NCBI GenBank assembly: GCA_030642585.1
Contig: DAOWNN010000043.1
Coordinates: 1 to 10,800, forward strand
Reading direction: 5' to 3'
From: Bacteroidota bacterium
GTDB taxonomy: Bacteria; Bacteroidota; Bacteroidia; Bacteroidales; VadinHA17
Length of the DNA stretch: 10,800 bases
The notes below the pieces were generated by a model. It was not told the DNA's origin. It did no database searches and saw only the letters and a program-made list of their open reading frames with translations. Position numbers and translations under genes: made by a program. Position 1 is the first letter of the stretch; every line of letters begins with the position of its first letter. Shown here piece by piece: positions 1 through 6,242 of the stretch.

Positions 1-340
1 AACCATGCGCGTAAACATCTGGTTCGCCACCGCTGGGGTTATTAATAACTTTTTGATCACCGGCACAGGCATATCCTATACCGTTGCTATTAATACTTAA
101 ATCGCCAAAATCGTAAAGAGGGTCTAGTATTGGAACATCATTCCATGTAAGTCCAAGATCGGCAGATTTTAGAAAAGTTCTGCCATAGCCAACAAGAATT
201 GTAGTAGTATCGTTAACCATATTTATTTCCTGCAAATTATTGCCAGGGCTTACAGATTGAGATACCCAATTAAAAGTTACCTGTGATAAAGCAGAAAATG
301 AAATGAAAAACGATAAAAACAAAAAAGTAAAATTTTTCAT
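1..340 (-). CDS. Secreted Asp-box (BNR/YCF48-like) protein, 5' part only
   Basis: This is the N-terminal 113 codons of a gene that runs off the left edge of the window. The start is the ATG at 340-338. Residues 1-20 (MKNFTFLFLSFF..ALSQ) form a clear Sec signal peptide with a likely cut after Ser-Gln. The mature part has an exact Asp-box, S-A-D-L-G-L-T-W, at about residues 59-66, inside sequence typical of BNR/YCF48-like beta-propeller proteins ('kSaDlGlTW'). Such proteins in Bacteroidota are often large, and many carry a C-terminal type IX secretion sorting domain, but the C-terminus is not visible here. The frame is open throughout. It follows the Fe-S gene on the same strand after 99 bp and has its own candidate promoter box, so it is probably a separate unit. 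The enzymatic or adhesive role is unknown. Confidence 0.8.
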   Translation of the reverse strand, partial: MKNFTFLFLSFFISFSALSQVTFNWVSQSVSPGNNLQEINMVNDTTTILVGYGRTFLKSADLGLTWNDVPILDPLYDFGDLSINSNGIGYACAGDQKVINNPSGGEPDVYAHG

Positions 341-343
341 AAG

Positions 344-410
344 CGTAGTTGTTAGTTAATAAGTAGTGAGTTGTAAATTAAGTTAGAAAGTTATGAATTA
401 TAAGTGATAA
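344..410. repeat. AT-rich degenerate ~20-nt repeat tract
   Basis: The gap between the secreted-protein gene and the Fe-S gene contains two imperfect ~20-nt units in tandem, at 361-379 (AAGTAGTGAGTTGTAAATT) and 380-399 (AAGTTAGAAAGTTATGAATT). Looser copies of the AGTT/AATT pattern lie on both sides. No coding potential or strong hairpin was seen. Tracts like this are common between genes in Bacteroidota. It forms the 5' leader of the gene starting at 340. Confidence 0.4.
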
Positions 411-426
411 AATATTAATTCTCTAT

Positions 427-434
427 CAAACATA
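427..434 (-). promoter_or_regulatory. Candidate Bacteroidota -7 box (TATGTTTG)
   Basis: Read on the minus strand this is TATGTTTG, a full match to the Bacteroidota primary-sigma -7 consensus TAnnTTTG. It lies just after the stop codon of the Fe-S gene and about 86 nt before the ATG at 340. No good TTTG -33 box was found 19-21 nt upstream, so the call rests on one half-site. Confidence 0.3.
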
Positions 435-439
435 TCAGG

Positions 440-1894
440 TTAATTTTTTTCTTTTACTGTTCCCGGTTCATCAAAATGAAACATATTCTCAATTTTCCCT
501 GTTCTTCCATCTGAATATGTAAATTTCAAAGTATCACTATTCAGTAAGTGATGAATTTGATTGGAATTTGTCATTGTATCAACAAATGATATTTCAAGCA
601 TTTGTTTGTATTCATTATTCAAAACTGTCTGAAATCTGATAATGCCATCATCGTTTGATATATGACTTACAAGGTATTGATATCTTTTTTTCAAGCTGCG
701 GTTCTTGCCCAGAGGGAGAGTGTAAACTTTTACCACTGTGCTATCATAATTTTTATTATTGTTAAATTCCACTTTATAAGGAGAAAACAAAAGGTTTATA
801 TACTCTCCCCTTGAAATCGATCCTGTCTCAATTTTACCGACCACCTCATATTTTAATACAACCTCATTGGTCTTTCCGGCAGCTTCCCAGCTAAGTGTTT
901 TCGATTCAAGTATCTCAAGCAGTTCCTTTTCATTTATTTCGGTGTTTCCGGGGAAGTAGATTTTAACTATTACCGGACAGGCATATTCAGAAATGAGTCC
1001 CACTGCATCGGTTTTTTGCTGTAATAGCTTTGCCAGGTAGTTAAAATCATAAACATCAAAGAAGTTTTCCAGCAGCACATCTACAACTTTAACATCAGCA
1101 ACACCTTTTGCCAGGGGACGTAATGGGGTTTTAGAGGGGGTGAATAATGTTTTTTCAATATCTTCACTACTCAGGACTTCAGGGTCATAATAAATTTTCA
1201 CTTTTTTATCTCCCACGTAGGTGGCAACACCGTATACACCATTAACTCTTTTCATTTTTGAAGCAAATGACATAGAACTGGCATAACATTTAATGTTTTT
1301 AAGTCCTTCACGTGAAAAAGTTTCAGCATTGGCCATTTCTTCCTGGGTGTACCATCTCTTGTCGATAGTAGGAATTTCCCAAACAGATTCTAATAACAGG
1401 CCGATTACAAAGAGTACAACCACTGCTATCGGAGGCAGCCAGCGCAGGTATTCTCTTTTATTTATCTGCAGGGTTTCTTTTTCAGGACAAACATCAATGC
1501 AATCATTACATAAATTACAATCTGCATCTTTTACCACTTTCATACTTGCTACATCAATGCCCTGAGGGCATTTTATGCTGCAAAGCTGGCAATCAGTACA
1601 GGTTTCTTCATTCCTGGTAATTTTTGCCACAGGAATGATTCTATTGCTATAGTTCAGTATCTCAAGCAAATAGCCTCCTGCACTGGCTATGGCCAGGGGC
1701 CATGCAAAATGTATCTTGACACCGAATAGCAATAGGGCAATGTATATTACAAGTACAGCAATGAAGAAACCGGTAAATTTAAAAATGTTGGAGATAGCTC
1801 CAAGAGGACACAAGTATTTGCACCAGAACAACCTTATAAAAACAGAACCAATGATCACCAGGGCAATTGACAGAACTGCATAAAGTACAACCAC
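440..1894 (-). CDS. Polyferredoxin membrane protein, C-terminal part with HMA-like region (frameshifted gene)
   Basis: This is the downstream frame of a gene broken near 1945-1963; the upstream part is 2373-1855. Joined by one added base, the protein would be about 644 aa. In this 484-aa frame, helices lie at about 5-22, 40-58, 64-80 and 154-170. A CKYLCPLG motif at 25-32 is typical of the NapH/CcoG/RdxA family. Two [4Fe-4S] clusters of dicluster-ferredoxin type follow: C99-x2-C-x2-C-x3-C109-P and C126-x2-C-x2-C-x3-C136-P. After the last helix, residues 198-252 resemble a heavy-metal-associated (HMA) ferredoxin-like fold, but the usual CxxC is replaced by CYASSM. A second strand/helix pattern lies at about 305-335. 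The rest (350-484) is unrecognised. The Met at 1894 is an internal Met and need not be a real start. The likely role is electron transfer at the membrane, with metal handling suggested by the HMA-like part and the neighbouring sigma module. Confidence 0.8.
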   Translation of the reverse strand: MVVLYAVLSIALVIIGSVFIRLFWCKYLCPLGAISNIFKFTGFFIAVLVIYIALLLFGVKIHFAWPLAIASAGGYLLEILNYSNRIIPVAKITRNEETCTDCQLCSIKCPQGIDVASMKVVKDADCNLCNDCIDVCPEKETLQINKREYLRWLPPIAVVVLFVIGLLLESVWEIPTIDKRWYTQEEMANAETFSREGLKNIKCYASSMSFASKMKRVNGVYGVATYVGDKKVKIYYDPEVLSSEDIEKTLFTPSKTPLRPLAKGVADVKVVDVLLENFFDVYDFNYLAKLLQQKTDAVGLISEYACPVIVKIYFPGNTEINEKELLEILESKTLSWEAAGKTNEVVLKYEVVGKIETGSISRGEYINLLFSPYKVEFNNNKNYDSTVVKVYTLPLGKNRSLKKRYQYLVSHISNDDGIIRFQTVLNNEYKQMLEISFVDTMTNSNQIHHLLNSDTLKFTYSDGRTGKIENMFHFDEPGTVKEKN

Positions 1895-2373
1895 ATCTGT
1901 GTCGAATCCTGATGCAATAGCATAAAAGGGATCATACTCCTTGCAAAAAAGCTCACTCGACCCAACGTGAAATAAAAGGTAAGGAACAGAAGAACATATT
2001 TTAGCGAACGGAGGAGCTTATCGGTAATACCTTTAATAGTAAGTCTAAGCTTAAGTTTTTCACCCAGTGATCCAAACCATTCGCTTATTGTGCCTATTGG
2101 ACATATATAAGAGCAGAATAGTTTGCTGAAAAGCAAGATGCCAAAAAAAAGGAGAACTCCCATAACTATCTGTGCACTTGTCATGGTGCAGGCCAGTGTT
2201 TTGTTTAGCAGGTAACTTCCCAGAGCCTGTATACCTCCAAATGGACAGTAAGCTTCAAAATCAGGTGTGTAACTCTTCTTAAAAACAGCCAATAATGCCA
2301 CAAAGATCATAGCAGCTATCACTCCCCATTGAATTACTTTTCTGGGCCAGTTATTAATCTTTCTGTTCTTCAT
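1855..2373 (-). CDS. Polyferredoxin membrane protein (NapH/CcoG-like), N-terminal part (frameshifted gene)
   Basis: This is the upstream frame of the split polyferredoxin gene. Residues 12-31 form the first membrane helix. Then come EAYCPFGG (C43), a helix at about 66-83, CSYICPIG (C87, C91) and a helix at about 124-138. These paired CP.G motifs are typical of NapH/MauN/CcoG-type Fe-S membrane proteins. Up to about Leu137-Gly138 the frame reads as a normal family member; after that it gives RVSFFARSMIPF.. and stops at 1855. The neighbouring frame instead gives SSELFCKEYDPFYA.., a sensible continuation that joins the frame ending at 440. The start at 2373 overlaps the end of the anti-sigma gene by 20 nt, which indicates translational coupling in one operon. 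The 172-aa product alone would lack the ferredoxin clusters. Confidence 0.8.
   Translation of the reverse strand: MKNRKINNWPRKVIQWGVIAAMIFVALLAVFKKSYTPDFEAYCPFGGIQALGSYLLNKTLACTMTSAQIVMGVLLFFGILLFSKLFCSYICPIGTISEWFGSLGEKLKLRLTIKGITDKLLRSLKYVLLFLTFYFTLGRVSFFARSMIPFMLLHQDSTQMWLYFMQFCQLPW
1945..1963 (-). other. Frameshift site splitting the polyferredoxin gene
   Basis: The two frames overlap in open sequence here. On the minus strand a G run (GGG, 1963-1961) and a T run (six T, 1950-1945) lie 10 nt apart. One extra G gives ..TLGSSELFCKEYDPFYA.. and one extra T gives ..TLGRVSFFCKEYDPFYA... Either restores a single reading frame from 2373 to 440. A real mutation, an assembly or sequencing indel, and slippage on the T run are all possible. 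The zero frame reads AGC TTT TTT GCA, which is not a canonical X-XXY-YYZ slippery heptamer, because the base before TTT TTT is C. Confidence 0.8.
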
Positions 2374-2785
2374 ACTTATTTCTTATAAGTTTATAGGGAT
2401 AAAAATCAAATCCTGCATAATCAATATTGAAAGGTTGCATTTCATATTTATTTATCTGCAAACCCGGTTTCCTGTGTAAAAGTTCTGAGCTGGCATTTTT
2501 TCCTAGAATATGACCCATGAAAATACCGAATAATAGCAGGGCGGCAAGTTGAGCATAGCCTGCAAGGTTCCACCTACTGACATTATGCGCTGTCAGATCC
2601 TTCTTACGGGCCAGGACAGCTTCAGCCAAACCTTCCGGCACATCAGCTGTTACATCCAGATTGGCCATTACATTGTTTACCTTCGATTGTAATTCCTTAC
2701 ACGAAGAACATTCATCAAGGTGTTTTTCGAATTTCCTGCCTGAAACTTCAAGAATGATATGCTGATATGCCTGTTTACAATTCAT
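2354..2785 (-). CDS. Zinc-finger anti-sigma factor, single-pass membrane protein
   Basis: The 143-aa protein begins with a cytoplasmic zf-HC2/ZAS-type domain. Residues 20-30 contain H22-x3-C26-x2-C29 (HLDECSSC), the zinc ligands of this anti-sigma family, with C3 and H9 as possible extra ligands. One membrane helix follows at about 75-95 (LAGYAQLAALLLFGIFMG). A short extracytoplasmic tail of about 45 residues follows, rich in Tyr, Asn and charged residues. The family binds a cognate ECF sigma factor at the membrane; the sigma gene is two genes upstream on the same strand. It lies 64 bp after the metal-sensor-like gene and overlaps the Fe-S gene by 20 nt. The tail is short, so signal sensing probably depends on the neighbouring Spy/CnrX-like protein. 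This last point is inferred from the CnrYX pair. Confidence 0.85.
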   Translation of the reverse strand: MNCKQAYQHIILEVSGRKFEKHLDECSSCKELQSKVNNVMANLDVTADVPEGLAEAVLARKKDLTAHNVSRWNLAGYAQLAALLLFGIFMGHILGKNASSELLHRKPGLQINKYEMQPFNIDYAGFDFYPYKLIRNKYEEQKD

Positions 2786-2849
2786 TTTCTATAATAGATA
2801 GACGCTAATAGGTTTATTATCTGGCGTGGGAACCAGGAAATAATTTCAT

Positions 2850-3365
2850 TTATCTATTTTCTAACTGATCGCGTCTGTCGCATAGTTCCTTATTACAATA
2901 TTGGCATTGATCGCCCAACCCCATCATATCTATCAGTAATTGATCTAACAATTGTTCCTGCTCTTCATCACAAATGCTTCTGATATTGGTGAAGTGTTTT
3001 ATAGTCTGCTTTTTGAGACCAGCGTGAAGTCTTCCAATATTTTTAGCTATTGAGTCTAAACGTTCTGCAGAGGGCTGTTCAAGCAGTAGCTCATCAAGTA
3101 GTTTGAAATGAGCTTCACATTGCATATCCAGGAGGTTTTGATAGACCCTGAATATCTTTGCATCCATTTCACTTATTGTTTGAAATTGCTCTTTTGTTAA
3201 ATCCAGCTTCTCTTTTAGAAATATATCCGAACTGAATTTGTTTTCAATTACCTTGGGAGCAGTTTTCTCATTCATTAATAGGATTGTGGTGAAGGCCGAA
3301 ATATTTATTACTAGCAGAAAGATGTTCAGCCACTTTGAAATTCTATTTCTTTTAAAAGTTTCCAT
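2850..3365 (-). CDS. Membrane-anchored Spy/CnrX-like (Metal_resist family) periplasmic sensor or chaperone
   Basis: The 171-aa protein has an N-terminal signal anchor at about 13-31 and no clear cleavage site, followed by an all-helical periplasmic domain. It has the family's LTxxQ-type motif at 54-60 (LDLTKEQ) and a second, weaker copy at about 132-139 (CDEEQEQL). Long amphipathic helices run between them, as in Spy/CpxP/CnrX proteins. Possible metal ligands are M81, C83, H86, H113, H124 and C132. The C-terminus has a cysteine group C154-x2-C157-x4-C162 (CQYCNKELC). The gene starts 3 nt after the sigma stop codon and precedes the anti-sigma gene, so all three belong together. CnrX in Cupriavidus is a membrane-anchored metal sensor that controls an anti-sigma/sigma pair; a similar role here is inferred. 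A general Spy-like chaperone is the alternative. Confidence 0.7.
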   Translation of the reverse strand: METFKRNRISKWLNIFLLVINISAFTTILLMNEKTAPKVIENKFSSDIFLKEKLDLTKEQFQTISEMDAKIFRVYQNLLDMQCEAHFKLLDELLLEQPSAERLDSIAKNIGRLHAGLKKQTIKHFTNIRSICDEEQEQLLDQLLIDMMGLGDQCQYCNKELCDRRDQLENR

Positions 3366-3368
3366 ATT

Positions 3369-3941
3369 TTAAATGTTTTTAAAATAAAATGCCAGGGATT
3401 TGCGTAAGTATATTTTGGCTCTGTATATTAAAGATTCAACAGAAGCCTGTGTAAGATCCATGATCTCACATATTTCTTTATGAGAATGTCCTTCGAATTT
3501 GTGAAGTAAAAGAGCTCTCTTCTGGTTTGCAGGCAACTTGTCAATTGCCTTGAAGAGGACTTCTTTGCTTTCCTTTTCTTCTAAAGTTCTTTCAGGAGTT
3601 ACTCTTTCAGTGTGTTTAGGAATTTGTTCCAGTTGATTTATTGAAACATCGAATTCGGTATTTGAAGATGCTTTGGCAGGATTTTTCTTACGTAATAAAC
3701 TAATGGATTTACTGTAGGCAATTCTAAACAACCAACCCGACAGGTCATCCCTGTTTCTGAGGTGGTCAATGGAGCGGTAGACCTCCAGAAATACATCCTG
3801 GGAAATATCTTGTGCATCTGAATAATTATTAAGAAGCCGGTAGCAAGTATTGAAAACCAACCCCTGGTATTTTTCTATCAGGAGGCTGAAAGCAACATCA
3901 TTATTCTGAAGTATCTTTTCAACTAAATACTTGTCATTCAT
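3369..3941 (-). CDS. ECF-type RNA polymerase sigma factor
   Basis: The 190-aa protein has the standard two-domain ECF layout. Sigma region 2 lies at about 18-88 and includes the core-binding SDAQDISQDVFLEVYR segment and the -10-recognition part GWLFRIAYSKSISLLRKK. A polar linker spans about 89-128. Sigma region 4 lies at about 130-183, with a helix-turn-helix in HKEICEIMDLTQASVESLIYRAK. Length and order are normal for RpoE-like ECF factors. No extra C-terminal domain is present. The ATG at 3941 is chosen because MNDKYLVEKILQNND.. is the usual ECF N-terminus. The downstream order is sensor-like protein, anti-sigma and Fe-S protein, which suggests control by the anti-sigma and perhaps autoregulation. 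A 7-bp inverted repeat lies a few bases before the start codon. Confidence 0.95.
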   Translation of the reverse strand: MNDKYLVEKILQNNDVAFSLLIEKYQGLVFNTCYRLLNNYSDAQDISQDVFLEVYRSIDHLRNRDDLSGWLFRIAYSKSISLLRKKNPAKASSNTEFDVSINQLEQIPKHTERVTPERTLEEKESKEVLFKAIDKLPANQKRALLLHKFEGHSHKEICEIMDLTQASVESLIYRAKIYLRKSLAFYFKNI

Positions 3942-3945
3942 AGAG

Positions 3946-3964
3946 TTTTATCATGAAGATAAAA
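3946..3964. promoter_or_regulatory. Inverted repeat just upstream of the sigma factor start
   Basis: A perfect 7-bp inverted repeat, TTTTATC-ATGAA-GATAAAA on the plus strand, sits 5 to 23 nt upstream of the sigma ATG, in the 36-bp gap after the lipoprotein gene. It could be an operator or an mRNA hairpin that limits access to the sigma start. It has no U tract, so it is not a convincing terminator. It is AT-rich and short, and chance cannot be excluded. Confidence 0.4.
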
Positions 3965-3977
3965 GCATTTTGAAAGG

Positions 3978-4427
3978 CTAAATCGTAAATTTGCCTGACC
4001 CTTTCTCTTCCTTAATAATTCCCTTTAAGAAAGCTTCAGCTTCTTCCCTTGTCCTGAAGAGATCTCCTTCCGATTCCCACCATTTTTCTCCATTGGAAAT
4101 ACCCAATTGGGAGCAACCTTCTACTTCCCGGAGATTTATATTCTCAAGCGACTTCATTTTTATGCTGTCGCTTTTTATTCTTAAGATCCTTGCTTTAACA
4201 GGCATGCCTTCAAGAGCAACTCCCTTTGGATCTACTAAAACCACCACCCCATAACATATTTCCCCTTCTTCAGCCCAATCGCCAATTTTTTGTTTAAGAA
4301 AATCATTTAATTCAGCAGTTTCCTCAACATATTCATATATCTCATCGGGATCTGACTTTTGGCTTGAGTTACAGCTGATAAATAATGCTAAAACTGAAAA
4401 AATAAAAATTGAAAATAAGTGTTTCAT
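3978..4427 (-). CDS. Small lipoprotein of unknown function
   Basis: The 149-aa protein starts with a lipoprotein signal peptide (MKHLFSIFIFSVLALFISC), with the lipid-accepting Cys at 19 followed by an Asn/Ser-rich linker. The remaining ~125 residues are acidic and lysine-rich and look globular. They include C58 (EEGEICYGVVVLVDPKG) and C104 (EVEGCSQLG), plus a WWESEGDLFRTREEAEAFLKG segment near the end. I do not recognise a family. It is on the same strand as the sigma factor, 36 bp upstream, and could be the first gene of that operon; the spacing allows this but does not prove it. The opposite-strand open frame inside it is a shadow. Confidence 0.7.
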   Translation of the reverse strand: MKHLFSIFIFSVLALFISCNSSQKSDPDEIYEYVEETAELNDFLKQKIGDWAEEGEICYGVVVLVDPKGVALEGMPVKARILRIKSDSIKMKSLENINLREVEGCSQLGISNGEKWWESEGDLFRTREEAEAFLKGIIKEEKGSGKFTI

Positions 4428-4758
4428 GTGTAATGTTTTTTATCATTCATTATTAATAGACGTATAGAATCAAAGAAACCAGTGTGATATATGTAGAAAT
4501 CACTTGTAAAAATAGAGAAATATTATTTATTGGGCAACTGGTTTGAAAGCAAAAAGTGTGTCGTCTCTCGGCTTTTGTTTAATTCACAGCTGATCTTCCA
4601 GGCTTGTAGCAAAAACGCTAAAATCTGTATTGCTTAATGTTATTTCAGAAGTATATTGTAATTTTGGAAGACGAACCAGATACGGAATAACTGAAATAGG
4701 GTAGATCGAATAATACAAATTAAGTCGGAAGCTGTCCCTACTTTTTAAATATGTTACT
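4428..4758. other. Divergent intergenic region, 331 bp
   Basis: This is the spacer between the minus-strand sigma module and the plus-strand carbohydrate cluster, so it should hold promoters for both. It is AT-rich and has no open frame of note, RNA gene or strong hairpin. One plus-strand match to the Bacteroidota -7 box was found (TAATTTTG, 4659-4666). On the minus strand no TAnnTTTG match was seen, so the lipoprotein and sigma genes may use a different promoter type, for example one read by the ECF factor itself. Confidence 0.5.
4659..4666 (+). promoter_or_regulatory. Candidate Bacteroidota -7 box (TAATTTTG)
   Basis: This is a full match to TAnnTTTG, about 93 nt before the DUF1080 gene start. 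The expected -33 position (about 4635-4638) reads TAAT, so the -33 box is weak or absent. It is the best plus-strand promoter candidate between the divergent genes. Confidence 0.25.
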
Positions 4759-6138
4759 ATGAAGAAATATTATTTGATTTTTTTTGTATTCCTTTTAATA
4801 GCAGCCTCATCATGCAGTACAGATAATTCCTGGCAATTATTGTTCAATGGAGAAAACCTGGAGGGCTGGACCCAGATTAACGGGGAAGCAAAATACTATG
4901 TTGAAAATGGTGAAATTGTGGGAGAAACTCTTTTGGGTTCCCCGAATAGCTTTCTCTGCACCGAAGAAGACTATGATGATTTCATCCTTGAATTTGACGT
5001 ATTGCTTGAATCTTCTGTTAATTCAGGTGTACAGATCAGAAGTGAGAGTATGGAAGATTACAGCAATGGAAGGGTGCATGGATACCAGGTTGAGATTGAC
5101 CCTCTTGAAAGAAGATGGACTGCCGGAATTTATGACGAAGCCCGCAGGGGATGGCTGTACAACCTGGAAAGGAACCCCAAAGGGAAAAATGCCTTCAGGA
5201 TGGGAGAATGGAATCATTTTAGGGTTGAAGCTGTTGGAAATTCAATCAGCACCTGGGTTAATGATATTCAATGTGCATGCCTGGTTGATGATATGACGGC
5301 TACAGGGTTTATAGGACTGCAGGTGCATAATATAAGCAGTAAGGAGCAGGAAGGGCAAAAGATAAGATGGAAAAATATCAGGATAATGACGGAAGACCTG
5401 GAATCTTTTCGCCTGAATCCCGATCCTGAAGTTCCGGAAATTAGTTATTTGACCAATACGCTTACAGACAGGGAAATTGAAGAAGGCTGGAAACTCTTGT
5501 GGGATGGAAAAACCACCGCAGGCTGGCGTGGTGCTAAAATGGCTTATTTCCCTAAAGCTGGTTGGGAAATAGAAGATGGTGTACTGACTGTTCTTGAATC
5601 AGGAGGAGGGGAATCGGAAAGTGGTGGAGATATAATTACTGAAAAAACCTATGGTAACTTTATCCTTCAGCTTGATTTCAAAATTACAGAAGGGGCAAAT
5701 AGCGGAATCAAATATTTTGTTGATCCTGAATTGAATAAGGGGCCGGGATCTGCAATTGGCTGTGAATTTCAGATACTGGACAATAAAAATCATCCAGACG
5801 CAAAAATGGGTACTGCAGGGAACAGGACGCTTGGCTCATTGTATGACCTGATAAGGGCACAGGCAGGAACAGAAAGGCTGAAAGGATATATGTTTAACGG
5901 TATTGGCACCTGGAACCGTGCTATGATTATTGTAGAGGAATGTAATGTGGAGCATTACCTGAATAATATTAAAGTTGTTGAATATGAACGATGTTCTCAA
6001 AAGTGGAAAGATCTGGTGGCTGGCAGCAAATATAAAGACTGGCCGGATTTCGGAGAAGCAAAGGAAGGATATATCCTGCTGCAGGACCACGGCAACGCCG
6101 TTTCTTTTAAAAACATCAAGATACTAGAACTTAAATAG
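4759..6138 (+). CDS. Two-domain DUF1080 lipoprotein (3-keto-disaccharide hydrolase family)
   Basis: The 459-aa protein has a lipoprotein signal peptide (MKKYYLIFFVFLLIAASSC, lipid Cys at 19). Two tandem copies of the DUF1080 fold (PF06439, concanavalin-like jelly roll) follow, at about 25-210 and 243-458. Each opens with the family's W-x-L-L-x-[ND]-G..GW start (WQLLFNGENLEGW; WKLLWDGKTTAGW) and has the conserved NSG turn (VNSGVQIR at 88-95; ANSGIKYF at 313-320). Members of this family hydrolyse or eliminate 3-keto-glycosides made by Gfo/Idh/MocA-type dehydrogenases, and such a gene lies next downstream. The protein should sit in the outer membrane or periplasm. The two domains differ clearly in sequence, so they may differ in activity or one may only bind sugar. 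The substrate is unknown. The ATG at 4759 directly precedes the signal peptide. Confidence 0.9.
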   Translation: MKKYYLIFFVFLLIAASSCSTDNSWQLLFNGENLEGWTQINGEAKYYVENGEIVGETLLGSPNSFLCTEEDYDDFILEFDVLLESSVNSGVQIRSESMEDYSNGRVHGYQVEIDPLERRWTAGIYDEARRGWLYNLERNPKGKNAFRMGEWNHFRVEAVGNSISTWVNDIQCACLVDDMTATGFIGLQVHNISSKEQEGQKIRWKNIRIMTEDLESFRLNPDPEVPEISYLTNTLTDREIEEGWKLLWDGKTTAGWRGAKMAYFPKAGWEIEDGVLTVLESGGGESESGGDIITEKTYGNFILQLDFKITEGANSGIKYFVDPELNKGPGSAIGCEFQILDNKNHPDAKMGTAGNRTLGSLYDLIRAQAGTERLKGYMFNGIGTWNRAMIIVEECNVEHYLNNIKVVEYERCSQKWKDLVAGSKYKDWPDFGEAKEGYILLQDHGNAVSFKNIKILELK

Positions 6139-6142
6139 AGGA

Positions 6143-6174
6143 AATGAAGTGATGGGGAGATGAGGTGATAAGGT
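6143..6174. repeat. Degenerate 8-nt tandem repeat
   Basis: Four successive 8-nt units follow the DUF1080 stop codon: AATGAAGT, GATGGGGA, GATGAGGT and GATAAGGT, approximately GATGRGGT. The tract is purine-rich on the plus strand and not coding. Its function is unknown. Confidence 0.4.
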
Positions 6175-6242
6175 AAGGCAGAATGAACCGACAGGAATAA
6201 AAGAAACGATTGGAACCTGTTAAGGAGTTTTGGTAGTTGAAA

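Noticed and set aside
1939..1956. Programmed -1 frameshift at the T6 run in the polyferredoxin gene
   Set aside because: The zero frame reads AGC TTT TTT GCA, so the base before TTT TTT is C and the heptamer does not fit X-XXY-YYZ. No clear stimulatory stem-loop was seen after it. A simple indel explains the data as well.
4428..4758. Riboswitch or small RNA in the divergent intergenic region
   Set aside because: No recognisable riboswitch core and no stable extended stem was found by eye; the region is plain AT-rich sequence.
4847..5296. Alternative plus-strand frame inside the DUF1080 gene
   Set aside because: It is wholly contained in a gene with clear domain motifs and a signal peptide, and its own translation has no domain-like pattern.
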